A stretch of 31,608 bases of DNA from an uncultured Desulfobacterium sp. GTDB lineage: Bacteria > Desulfobacterota > Desulfobacteria > Desulfobacterales > Desulfobacteraceae. Under the pieces are notes generated by a model that was not told where the DNA came from, ran no database searches, and saw only the letters and a list, made by a program, of their open reading frames with translations. Within the stretch, counting starts at the first letter, position 1. Each line of letters begins with the position of its first letter. This document shows positions 9,046 to 16,499 of this stretch, in pieces. The DNA lies in assembly GCA_937124525.1 (NCBI GenBank), contig CAKZLA010000220.1, forward strand, positions 1 through 31,608, written 5' to 3'. A program made the position numbers and the translations under genes.

Positions 9046-9317
9046 TAAAAAAAGAGCATATTGTTGACAATTATGATTAAAAAAAGGGGAGCATTCGAAA
9101 ATTATCGCTATCGTGATGCCATGCTTTCCAGCAGCCGTTTCCGGTTTGGTTAATAACTATATCAACTGTGAAACTTTAGTTAATAAGTGTCTTAAGAAGC
9201 ATTCACGCCATCAGCGATTATGGATTAATCAATTATTATAGTTCGAGATAAAGCTGTCAAGATAAAAAAAATGTTTTTTTCAAAAAAAATTCAAATTGAA
9301 AAAAACGGCATTTTTTG
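9046..9317. other. Non-coding spacer between the divergent B1 genes and lrp-type gene
   Basis: With its flanking promoter elements (8936-9381) this is about 450 bp of AT-rich spacer. Apart from the two promoter regions I see a second plus-strand TTGACA at 9064-9069 and poly-A tracts near 9265-9310. There is no convincing reading frame and no RNA gene. Confidence 0.5.
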
Positions 9318-9348
9318 TTGACATTGTTGCTAATATTCGTAGTATATA
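9318..9348 (+). promoter_or_regulatory. Promoter and operator-like element of the lrp-type gene
   Basis: TTGACA (9318-9323) is followed by TTGCTAATATTCGTAG (9327-9342) and TATATA (9343-9348). The GCTAATAT core and its position directly after -35 match the elements at 5289 and 9021-9037. This is consistent with autoregulation by the encoded Lrp-type protein, though another factor could bind. It lies about 35 bp upstream of the start codon at 9382. Confidence 0.5.
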
Positions 9349-9381
9349 CAATTTACAAATTACTTCTTCCAGGACAAAAAG

Positions 9382-10332
9382 ATGAAACTCAATAGAACCG
9401 ATTTTCAGTTAATCAAGGCACTTCAAAAAGACGGCAGTGCAAGCTATTCGGACTTGGCCGGAGAACTTGGTATTACGGCCAAAACCGTGGCAAAGAAAAC
9501 TGAGCGCCTGTTGAAAAATAAGGTGATATCTATTATCGCACGGCCCAACCCATACAAATTAGGACTTTTTGAAAGTGCCTTCATTGCCCTGAAAACCAAC
9601 CTGTTAAAAAATGGGGAAATCTGTCGTCACCTAACTGATAATTTCCATGTTAATCTGGTCCAGACGGTATTCGGAAGCTTCGATATCCTGGCAATTGTCT
9701 ATTTCCCCGACCTGCAACAGCTCCACAATTTTATTGATAACGAACTCTATAACCTGGAAGGGGTGGTTAAAGTTAAGATTTACTTTATTAAGGATATATA
9801 TAAACGTTACGATTATTTTTTCGAAAAAGAGTCATTCTGCACAAAGCACCTGAAGATGAAGGAAACGGACTGGCAGCTTGTAAAAGCTTTGTCAATGGAC
9901 GGTCGATCCAACCCGGCGAATCTGGCAGAAGCATTCGGCATTCACTTGTCCACGGTCTACCGGCGGACCGAAACACTGCAGAAAAATCGGGCCATTAATA
10001 TTAGTGCCGTGCCTAATCCGTCGCGCATGTCCCCATATTCGGCCAATGCGTTTGTCATTCTGGAAACAACCCCCCAGGAAGTTGAACATCTCCTCAAGAA
10101 ATTGTGTGAATTTTCGCAGATTCATTTTCTGATGACCACGAACAACCACTCGGGTCTGATCGCCTGTATTCATTCAAAGGACAATGAGTCTCTCTTTCAA
10201 TTTATTCAGCAGCATGTTTCGTGCCGCCCTAACGGGCTTCTCAATGCAGAAATATTTATCAGGGCCATGGTTCATAAAACCTATTACAGCTTGTTTGCGC
10301 ATGAAACCGTACCTGACGAGGAAAAAAGCTAA
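9382..10332 (+). CDS. Double-module Lrp/AsnC-family transcription regulator
   Basis: This 316-aa protein is two Lrp/AsnC-like units joined head to tail, about twice the usual family length of 150-170 aa. Module 1: HTH at about residues 4-50 (MKLNRTDFQLIKALQKDG), then an alpha/beta ligand-sensing domain to about 150. Module 2: HTH at about 160-207 (KETDWQLVKALSMDGRS), then a second sensing domain. Both HTHs end in the same IxxxxNP linker (ARPNPYKLG, AVPNPSRMS). This shows an internal duplication rather than a chance fusion. A single chain could occupy a palindromic operator alone. It is divergent from large subunit B1, with shared palindromes in the spacer, so it is probably the local regulator sensing a pathway substrate. 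Siroheme decarboxylase (AhbA/NirD-type) proteins share this fold, but none of the haem d1 genes is nearby. Confidence 0.8.
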   Translation: MKLNRTDFQLIKALQKDGSASYSDLAGELGITAKTVAKKTERLLKNKVISIIARPNPYKLGLFESAFIALKTNLLKNGEICRHLTDNFHVNLVQTVFGSFDILAIVYFPDLQQLHNFIDNELYNLEGVVKVKIYFIKDIYKRYDYFFEKESFCTKHLKMKETDWQLVKALSMDGRSNPANLAEAFGIHLSTVYRRTETLQKNRAINISAVPNPSRMSPYSANAFVILETTPQEVEHLLKKLCEFSQIHFLMTTNNHSGLIACIHSKDNESLFQFIQQHVSCRPNGLLNAEIFIRAMVHKTYYSLFAHETVPDEEKS

Positions 10333-10351
10333 ATTCCTATATAACTGCCAC

Positions 10352-10382
10352 GGGCAGACCGTATTGAGGATTTGGCCTGCCC
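10352..10382 (+). terminator. Hairpin downstream of the lrp-type gene
   Basis: GGGCAG (10352-10357) pairs with CTGCCC (10377-10382), extended inside by CC/GG across one mismatch, 20 bp after the lrp-type stop codon. No T-run follows, so it is a terminator-like or RNA-protecting hairpin rather than a textbook intrinsic terminator. Confidence 0.45.
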
Positions 10383-11041
10383 ACAACAAATATAGGAACT
10401 CCAGTTATTACAAATCATTGGTCAAAGTTTCTTATAAATCATAACAATAACGCGTGAATCCTAAATTTTGTAAAAACATAATCGCCTGTTTTAATTAAGT
10501 TGTTGCTTTTTAAATAATATTTTAACGTTTTTTTTGTAAAGATGGTACGAAAGGCCAAAAAAATCATTTGGAAAATATTAAAAACATCATACACTCTGGA
10601 AATAGCTGGGACGAAGCTTACCGGTCAAAAACATAAAATCTAATCTCTCTTCACATGTCTTTGATAACACAAGCTTTGCCAAATGACCTTCAGGAATATA
10701 ATCATTGATGCTTTCAGAAAAAAACATCATTTAATTTTTTGATTCACCAGTTTTAAAATTGAGCATAAAATCCTCCACAAATAGCTGAAAGATCTATGGC
10801 GTTTATCGCAATGAAAAACAACAAAAGTATTGCGATATTATATATAATTTCAGGCAATTGTATTTCTGCAATAGCCTATTAACCTTTTAACTGACAAATA
10901 ATGGCAATATATCGTCTATTAATTGGTATTTTTTTTTAAAAATAAAAAAAAATAAAGAAAAATTAGAATTTTCTCTTTACTTTTTGTTTGATTTATCTTA
11001 TTCGAACAATATAAAGTCCATGATGGTAATTTCATGTGTCG
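10383..11041. other. Long AT-rich spacer before pair A1
   Basis: Within the 807 bp between the lrp-type gene and pair A1, this stretch is very AT-rich with several A/T homopolymer runs (for example 10930-10970). Its recognisable content is a decayed transposase start at 10587-10766 on the minus strand. The spacer ends at the tandem sigma-54-like elements. No other gene is supportable. Confidence 0.6.
10587..10766 (-). pseudogene. Relic of a transposase N-terminus (IS1182-like)
   Basis: Reading the minus strand from ATG 10766 (GGAGG just upstream) gives 11 codons, a stop, then in the same frame FFSESINDYIPEGHLAKLV and ...TGKLRPSYFQSV before TGA at 10587. The pattern of an I-P-E-x-H-L-A segment followed about 30 residues later by G-x-x-RPSY is how IS1182-family transposases begin (PEDHLAR..., GRPSYHP). 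Only about 45 codons survive and no inverted-repeat ends or remaining transposase were found. Recognition is from motif memory, so confidence is moderate. Confidence 0.45.
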
Positions 11042-11089
11042 TGGATTTGGCTTTGCCAGGCCCTTTTGTGTGGTGGATTTGGCTTTGCT
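11042..11089 (+). promoter_or_regulatory. Tandem sigma-54-type promoter elements upstream of pair A1
   Basis: The 16-mer TGGATTTGGCTTTGCC (11042-11057) recurs as TGGATTTGGCTTTGCT (11074-11089), 32 bp apart. Each has GG and GC separated by exactly 10 nt and a TTGC end, fitting the -24/-12 consensus TGGCACG-N4-TTGCW apart from the CACG part. The second would start RNA about 40 nt before the ATG at 11140. No sigma-54 activator gene is in the window. A simple duplicated sequence without promoter role cannot be ruled out. Confidence 0.5.
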
Positions 11090-11139
11090 ATATCCTTTCT
11101 AATTTTTTCAACGAATAATTTTCAACGGGGGAGAAATGA

Positions 11140-13785
11140 ATGGCAGTAAAAAAAAAAATTGACGAATCAAGAACAGATGTAGACAAGACCGTTTACAAAG
11201 CTCTGGGTCTGAGCGGCGGCATTTTTGGTGCCTCGCCCTGCGCCGTGGATGTGAAGGACGGAAAGGTCGTTCGTATCAGACCGATGCACTGGGGAGAAAA
11301 ATACGATTATAACAGCTTTAATCCCTGGAAAATCGAGCGAAATGGGATAGCTTTCGAACCACTTCACAAATCTGTTCCATCCCCATGGAGCCTTGCCTAC
11401 AAGAAAAGAACCTATTCACCGAACCGGGTCAAGTACCCTCTAAAACGTGTGGACTGGGACCCTAAGGGTGATCGGAATACGCAAAATCGTGGAAAAAGCA
11501 AGTTTGTACGAATTTCATGGGATGAAGCCACCGATATTATTGCGAATGAAATCAAGAGAATACACAAAGAGTATGGTCCGTTAGGCATCTTGGTTCAAGG
11601 TGACGGTCATGGCGAATGTAAGATGCTCCATGCACCCCATGGCTGTTCAACTCTACTTTTTGACAAGATGGGTGGGTTTACTCAGCAGGTAAGGAACCCC
11701 GATAGCTGGGAAGGCTGGTATTGGGGTGCCAAACACGTATGGGGAAAAGGATTTATCGGAATGATGGCCCCTGCTGAAAATGTTGTGAAGGACATCTGTG
11801 AGAACAGTGACATGGTTGTTGTTTGGGGCGGTGATCCTGAAACAACTCACTGGGGTTTCCGCGGTCAGCTTGCCAGTCGACTTCTGTATTACTGGACGGA
11901 TATCGGTATTAAGCAGGTATATATCTGCCCTGATCTTAACTATTCAGCTTGTATTCATGCTGATAAATGGATTCCTGTACTGCCGAATACGGATGCAGCA
12001 CTACAGCTGGCTGTTATATACATGTGGATTACCGAAGGCACCTATGACAAGGAGTATGTAGCTACGCATGCCATAGGTATGGACAAGATAGAAGCCTATG
12101 TGCTGGGCAAGGATGACGGCGTTGTCAAGACACCTAAATGGGCGTCTGAAAAATGCGGTGTTCCGCCATGGACCATCAAGGCCCTTGCCCGTGACTGGGC
12201 CAAAAAAATTGTCACCATCGGTCACTACTTTGCCGGTGGTATGGCCAGGGGACCCTTTTCCCACGAACCGGCACGGCTTGAATGTATTCTCCTGGGCATG
12301 CAGGGACTGGGAAAACCAGGCGTTCACCAGGCCCAGATCGCTTACACGGGTATGCCCCAAAATATAATGGCCGGCGGAGCCGACCACATGGGCCCCTTTG
12401 GAAATCTTGAGGGTACGCCGGCGGGTGAACGTATTTTAAAGCCTCACCGGGGTACGCCTCCTGCCTGGGGTAAACAAAGGATCCCCAACACTCTCATGCA
12501 AGTAGCTGTAAAAGATGGCAAAGTAGAATTCTGGGGTACAGGCGGACATGAAGAGGATTCTACTGACCAATACGTTAAGTATACCTATCCGATTCCAAAG
12601 GAAGAAGGCGGAACCGAGGTCCATATGTTTTGGACGGATACTCCCTGTCGACAGACCTGCTGGGGCCATGGCAATGATATAGCAGATACAGTTCGGGATC
12701 CTAAAATCGAGACGGTGGTCGCGCAGCACCCGTGGCTTGAAAACGATTGTCTTTTTGCCGATATCATTTTGCCCACCAATACCACCCTTGAAGTAGATGA
12801 CATTTCTCCTTGCATCCGCGACGGGGACAGTTTTCAAAGCGTTATTAATATGCGCAAGGCGGTCGAGCCTATAGGCGAATCAAAGAGTGACTTTGAGGCA
12901 ATTGTCGAAGTTGCCAAAAAGTTAGAAATGGAAGAAGCGGTCACTGAAGGCTTTACCATTGATGATCTGGTTCGGGAGACCTACCAAGGCATGATGTTTG
13001 ACAAAATTGTTCCCTTTGAAGAGTTTCTGGAGAAGGACTATATGATTATTCCTGTCTCCAAAGACTGGGAAAAGGTTCCTGCAGGGCTCTATAAATTCTA
13101 TGAAGATCCTGAAGCCAATCCTCTTCCGACACCGACCGGTAAGCTGGAGTTCTACTCCGAAAGCCTTGCTAAGGCCTTTCCCTGCGATGAAGAACGTCCT
13201 CCTTTCCCCAAATGGTTAGAGAAAACCATTACTCATGATGAGCGTACCTCCAGTTACAGGGCTCAAAAATATCCATTATTAGTCCTGTCTAATCACGGCA
13301 GGTGGAGAGTTCATGCCCAGGCAGACGATATCCCTTGGAGCAAGGAAGCCATGACCGGCAAGGTCCGAGGTTTTGACGGATATCTTTATGAACCCTGCTG
13401 GATCAATACAAATGATGCAGAAGCCCGTGGTATAAAATTTGGCGATATCGTAAGGGTCTATAATGAGCGAGGTAGTGTTTTATGCGGCGCCCTGGCTTAC
13501 GAACGGGTTATGGCGGGAGCGGTTTCCATTGATCATGGTGCCCGTGTGGATTTCATTATTCCCGGAAAACTTGATCGCGGCGGGGCAATAAACCTCATTA
13601 CTCCAGGCGGTTTAACGTCGAAACATGCAGCCGGCCAAGCAACGACCTCCTTTCTGGTTGAGGTTGAAAGAGTGAGTATGCAACAAATGGATGAGTGGCG
13701 CAAGCTGTATCCGGAAGCCTTCGAAAGAAAATATGACTATGCGTCAGGCCTGCATTTCAATGGATGGATTGAGGAGGATAAATAA
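11140..13785 (+). CDS. Transhydroxylase-family molybdopterin large subunit, kind A (A1)
   Basis: This 881-aa member of the DMSO reductase family belongs to the AthL branch but to a different subgroup from B1 and B2. It keeps the Asp188-Ser189-Trp190 segment (NPDSWEGW) with the Mo-ligating serine. The AthL SSHH...GY(R/K) active-site stretch is replaced by GDGHGECK, with His157 at the position of AthL His144, and there is no Tyr/Arg pair. PGYA is absent too (YTGMPQN instead). There is no N-terminal Fe-S cysteine motif and no Tat signal, so it is cytoplasmic. The start is ATG 11140 with GGGGGAG 6 nt upstream; an earlier ATG at 11136 opens only a 9-codon frame. It is followed after 2 bp by its small subunit. 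Substrate unknown: hydroxylation or transhydroxylation of a phenolic ring is the family expectation. Confidence 0.85.
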   Translation: MAVKKKIDESRTDVDKTVYKALGLSGGIFGASPCAVDVKDGKVVRIRPMHWGEKYDYNSFNPWKIERNGIAFEPLHKSVPSPWSLAYKKRTYSPNRVKYPLKRVDWDPKGDRNTQNRGKSKFVRISWDEATDIIANEIKRIHKEYGPLGILVQGDGHGECKMLHAPHGCSTLLFDKMGGFTQQVRNPDSWEGWYWGAKHVWGKGFIGMMAPAENVVKDICENSDMVVVWGGDPETTHWGFRGQLASRLLYYWTDIGIKQVYICPDLNYSACIHADKWIPVLPNTDAALQLAVIYMWITEGTYDKEYVATHAIGMDKIEAYVLGKDDGVVKTPKWASEKCGVPPWTIKALARDWAKKIVTIGHYFAGGMARGPFSHEPARLECILLGMQGLGKPGVHQAQIAYTGMPQNIMAGGADHMGPFGNLEGTPAGERILKPHRGTPPAWGKQRIPNTLMQVAVKDGKVEFWGTGGHEEDSTDQYVKYTYPIPKEEGGTEVHMFWTDTPCRQTCWGHGNDIADTVRDPKIETVVAQHPWLENDCLFADIILPTNTTLEVDDISPCIRDGDSFQSVINMRKAVEPIGESKSDFEAIVEVAKKLEMEEAVTEGFTIDDLVRETYQGMMFDKIVPFEEFLEKDYMIIPVSKDWEKVPAGLYKFYEDPEANPLPTPTGKLEFYSESLAKAFPCDEERPPFPKWLEKTITHDERTSSYRAQKYPLLVLSNHGRWRVHAQADDIPWSKEAMTGKVRGFDGYLYEPCWINTNDAEARGIKFGDIVRVYNERGSVLCGALAYERVMAGAVSIDHGARVDFIIPGKLDRGGAINLITPGGLTSKHAAGQATTSFLVEVERVSMQQMDEWRKLYPEAFERKYDYASGLHFNGWIEEDK

Positions 13786-13787
13786 TC

Positions 13788-14609
13788 ATGGGTAAGAAAG
13801 TTTTTGTTATCGATTTATCAATTTGCAACGGATGTTATACCTGCCAGTTTGCCTGCAAGGACGAGCATTGCGGTAATGACTGGTCCCCAATTGCAAAATC
13901 CCAACCTGAAATCGGACAGTTTTGGATGAAATTGACGGAAGAAGTTTGCGGCACAGTCCCCAAAGTCAAAGTGGCATACCGTCCCCATATGTGCATGCAT
14001 TGCGATAACGCTGCCTGCATGAGCGCTTGTCCTGTGGATGACGCGATTTATAAACGTGAAGATGGCCTTGTCATTATTAACTCGGACAAGTGCACGGGAT
14101 GCAGAAATTGTTTGGATGCCTGCCCCTACGATGCTATCTATTTTAATGAAGATTCCAACCTTGCTCAGAAATGCACCGGATGTGCCCATCTGCTCGATAA
14201 CGGCTGGACCGAGCCCAGATGCGTGGATGCGTGTCCCACCCTTGCCCTTAAATTCATGGATGAAGCGGATGCAAAAGATCTGATTGCTGATTCACAAGTC
14301 TGGAAACCGGAATTAAAGGACAAGGTAAAACCCCGGGTCTACTATCAAAATTTGCCAGGCAAATTTATTGCTGGAACTCTCTATGATCCGGAAGAAGAAG
14401 AGGTCATCATCGGTGCCGTGGCCACGTTAACAAATAATGATGGAACTGCCCTGACATTGGAGACAGATAGTTATGGCGATTTCTGGTTTGAAAAACTTGA
14501 GCAGGGTATTTTTGACCTTACGCTGAAAAGCAATGGGAAAGTCAAAAGCTTTACTGGACTCGATACAACGGAAAAAGACTTAAATCTGGGGGATATTCCT
14601 TTAGTATAA
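13788..14609 (+). CDS. Four-cluster iron-sulfur small subunit, kind A (A1)
   Basis: This 273-aa DmsB/AthS-type protein has all 16 cluster cysteines: 13, 16, 19, 23; 69, 72, 77, 81; 102, 105, 108, 112; and 129, 132, 145, 149. It can thus hold four [4Fe-4S] clusters, one more than the B-type small subunits. Residues about 188-273 form the C-terminal beta-sandwich domain (FIAGTLYDP, then TDSYGDFWFEKL), as in AthS. It has no signal peptide or membrane segment. It starts 2 bp after the large-subunit stop, with GGAGG about 10 nt upstream, so the two are co-translated. The fourth cluster suggests an electron path to an outside partner, consistent with a net redox reaction; that is inference. Confidence 0.9.
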   Translation: MGKKVFVIDLSICNGCYTCQFACKDEHCGNDWSPIAKSQPEIGQFWMKLTEEVCGTVPKVKVAYRPHMCMHCDNAACMSACPVDDAIYKREDGLVIINSDKCTGCRNCLDACPYDAIYFNEDSNLAQKCTGCAHLLDNGWTEPRCVDACPTLALKFMDEADAKDLIADSQVWKPELKDKVKPRVYYQNLPGKFIAGTLYDPEEEEVIIGAVATLTNNDGTALTLETDSYGDFWFEKLEQGIFDLTLKSNGKVKSFTGLDTTEKDLNLGDIPLV

Positions 14610-14689
14610 CCCTCTATTCGCTTATTTTTTTTATACTTATTGAAGTTATTTTAATACCAAAAAGTTGGCCATTAAAAAATCAAGGCGAT

Positions 14690-14710
14690 ATTATGTAGTA
14701 ATTACATAAT
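14690..14710. repeat. Perfect AT-rich palindrome after pair A1
   Basis: ATTATGTA (14690-14697) pairs with TACATAAT (14703-14710) around a 5-nt loop, 80 bp after the A1 small-subunit stop. It could be a weak terminator stem or a regulator site; no T-run follows. Confidence 0.4.
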
Positions 14711-14757
14711 CTTATAAAAATGAGCGAAATGTAGTGTATAACGTTGCAAAATAACTC

Positions 14758-14817
14758 TATGTTGGGTGGGGGCTTTAGTAATGTACCCTTGGGTGCATAC
14801 TACAGGCCTCCAACATA
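14758..14817. repeat. Long imperfect inverted repeat (60 bp hairpin)
   Basis: TATGTTGG (14758-14765) pairs with CCAACATA (14810-14817). Inside it TAGTA (14776-14780) pairs with TACTA (14798-14802), and ACCC (14785-14788) with GGGT (14791-14794), leaving short bulges between. Three aligned stems on one axis are unlikely by chance. It may be a small mobile or REP-like element, or a structured RNA. The cysteine-free spacer around it has no open frame. Confidence 0.5.
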
Positions 14818-14877
14818 ACCAGTATTGTCAATGATGCTTATTTTATGTTTAATTTGGGAAACCAAAATGACCTGGTG

Positions 14878-14908
14878 CGGGGCATCCGGTTTTTCAGGTT
14901 TTGCCCCG
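14878..14908 (+). terminator. GC-rich hairpin in the spacer before dctP copy 2
   Basis: CGGGGCA (14878-14884) pairs perfectly with TGCCCCG (14902-14908) around a 17-nt loop, followed by TTTAT. It is terminator-like and lies between pair A1 and the orphan dctP, so it probably separates their transcripts. Confidence 0.5.
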
Positions 14909-14919
14909 TTTATGCGAGC

Positions 14920-14937
14920 ATTGCTTAAATTAGCAAT
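14920..14937. promoter_or_regulatory. Operator-like palindrome upstream of dctP copy 2
   Basis: ATTGCTTAAATTAGCAAT is a palindrome with perfect 6-bp arms. Its GCTTAnnTTAGC core resembles the GCTTATTATTAGC element upstream of B1, though the centre is one base shorter. It lies about 205 bp before the dctP start. It may be a further site for the same regulator. Confidence 0.35.
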
Positions 14938-14985
14938 CCATAGGATTTGATCGCGAAATGGGGATCAAGCATCTATATCGACTGT

Positions 14986-15036
14986 CCTGGGCACAAAAGG
15001 AATAAGGACTACGATTTTTCCCTTTGTCTGCCCAGG
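14986..15036. terminator. Strong long-stem hairpin upstream of dctP copy 2
   Basis: CCTGGGCA (14986-14993) pairs with TGCCCAGG (15029-15036), and after a 2-nt bulge CAAA pairs with TTTG and GG with CC inside. The outer stem is eight perfect base pairs, five of them GC. It is about 105 bp before the dctP start, so it is either a terminator of an upstream transcript or a leader-RNA structure. Confidence 0.5.
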
Positions 15037-15141
15037 CCAGCTTTCCACAAAACATTTAACTTTAAAAGGAGAGTGACTGATCAGTATTACCATTGATAGA
15101 AGCTAAAATTTGCCAAAACTAACTAAAGTAAGGAGAAGTTG

Positions 15142-16152
15142 ATGCAAAAGAATCGTTTTATGGTAAGATTAATGTTCGCAACTCTTTTCGTTATGACCGG
15201 AATGTTTTCTACATTCCTCACACCAGTAACTTCCCAAGCAAAGGATGTCATTGAGCTTAAAGCCGTGACGTCCTTCCCCAGAAGTGCTGTTGACAATCTT
15301 GCACTGCCCGATCTGATAAAAATGATTGAGAAGAGGACTGACGGCCGTCTCAAAATCAACTATATCGGCGGTCCTGAAGTCGTAAAGACGTTTGATCAGG
15401 CAGAGGCGCTTCGTCGTGGCAATATTGACATGATTCTCTTTACCCCGTTAGGGTATTTAAAGTCCCTTGCTCCTGAACTCCAGGCCAAAGGGCTTTCAAA
15501 ATTGACGGCCTGGGAAGAACGCAGGAAAGGGGTTAATAAAATTTGGGATAAAATTTTGCAGGACAAAGTCGGTGCAAAATATCTGGGTAACATTCATTCC
15601 GTGGTCGATTTTAGTATCTATTCCAATAAGAAAATGGAAAATTTAGCCGATTTTAAAGGTATGAAGATCCGGGCAATGCCGCTCTACACAGCCTTTTTAA
15701 AAGAGTTGGGAGCCAAACCGATCATCATTCCACCCACTGATATTTATACGGCCATGCAACGCGGCGTTGTGGATGGCTTTATCTTTTCAACCGATTTCGA
15801 GGTTCCCAATTGGGGCTGGCACGAGGTTACCAAATACAAGATTATTCCGGGTATATTTCAGCTCGAAAATGGCACATTGGTCAATTTGAAAAAATTTAAT
15901 TCGCTTCCAAAGGATTGTCAGGAGGCTCTTGAAATTTGCGTGGAAATTTTTGAAGGCGTGGACACAGTACGTATCATCCAAACAAAGCAAAAGGCTTGGG
16001 AGGTGATGAAGGCTTCGGGTGTTCAGGAAATAGTATTACCGGAAAAAGATGCCAAGAAACTCGTAGAAATTGCAGAATCAGCGACTTGGGCCGCAGTCCT
16101 TAAGGATGCACCTGAAATGGCAAAAGTAAGAGAGATGATTAGCAAAAAGTAG
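15142..16152 (+). CDS. dctP: TRAP transporter substrate-binding protein DctP (orphan copy 2)
   Basis: This is a 336-aa periplasmic binding protein. The start is set at ATG 15142, with AGGAG 6 nt upstream; the TTG three bases earlier is in frame but less likely. Residues 1-32 form a signal peptide with probable cleavage after TSQA. It has the same landmarks as copy 1 (FKGMKIRAMP with the ligand arginine, AKPIIIPPTD, QRGVVDGFIF) and is similar along the full length, so the two arose by duplication. No dctQ or dctM follows. It either uses the DctQM pair encoded at 2108-3980 or has lost its own; a dctM tail relic survives at 30417. It sits before kind-B pair B2, as copy 1 sits next to B1, which supports a functional link between this binding protein and AthL-type enzymes. 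Confidence 0.93.
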   Translation: MQKNRFMVRLMFATLFVMTGMFSTFLTPVTSQAKDVIELKAVTSFPRSAVDNLALPDLIKMIEKRTDGRLKINYIGGPEVVKTFDQAEALRRGNIDMILFTPLGYLKSLAPELQAKGLSKLTAWEERRKGVNKIWDKILQDKVGAKYLGNIHSVVDFSIYSNKKMENLADFKGMKIRAMPLYTAFLKELGAKPIIIPPTDIYTAMQRGVVDGFIFSTDFEVPNWGWHEVTKYKIIPGIFQLENGTLVNLKKFNSLPKDCQEALEICVEIFEGVDTVRIIQTKQKAWEVMKASGVQEIVLPEKDAKKLVEIAESATWAAVLKDAPEMAKVREMISKK

Positions 16153-16160
16153 CATAGATG

Positions 16161-16189
16161 CTTTAACAGCACTTCTTTTGGCGTTAAAG
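16161..16189 (+). terminator. Hairpin just after dctP copy 2
   Basis: CTTTAAC (16161-16167) pairs with GTTAAAG (16183-16189) around a 15-nt loop, nine bases after the stop codon. Outside it AGCAT (16151) can pair with ATGCT further on. No T-run follows. Confidence 0.4.
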
Positions 16190-16259
16190 AATTAATGCTG
16201 GCTGATTGCATTGCACAGACAAGCGTAAGTTGAATTTATCATCAGCCAATATGTAATAG

Positions 16260-16303
16260 CCCGGCAGTTTATGGTTTTATGCTTAATATGAAAAATTGCC
16301 GGG
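16260..16303 (+). terminator. GC-rich hairpin downstream of dctP copy 2
   Basis: CCCGGCA (16260-16266) pairs perfectly with TGCCGGG (16297-16303) around a 30-nt loop, followed by TTAATTC. It is probably the transcript end of the orphan dctP. From here to 16500 I see no gene: an open frame at 16348-16566 lacks a start codon. Confidence 0.45.
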
Positions 16304-16499
16304 TTAATTCACCCTCTTTGAAAACAGGTTCCGCACACTTTAAATGACAAACTCACGGGTTAAATAGAACACCAGCTGTAAGGAATGCCAAAACCCACGA
16401 AAAATATCGGTATGTTACAGCAAATATCAAAAAAAAATTGCGCCCAAGGTCTATCTGGCGCCAAGACTATCAGGTCAATTATATGGGCCTATCACACAA

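Noticed and set aside
9382..10332. Siroheme decarboxylase (AhbA/B, NirD/L-type) for the double Lrp protein
   Set aside because: No haem d1 or alternative haem genes are nearby, and its divergent placement with shared palindromes fits a regulator better. It cannot be fully excluded from sequence alone.
14758..14817. Possible integron attC site because of GTTGGGT and CCAAC ends
   Set aside because: The ends point the wrong way: attC begins RYYYAAC and ends GTTRRRY, while here GTT comes first. No integrase or cassette array is present.
15074..15097. GTG-led 7-codon leader peptide before the orphan dctP
   Set aside because: The ribosome site is too close to the GTG and the peptide shows no attenuation logic.
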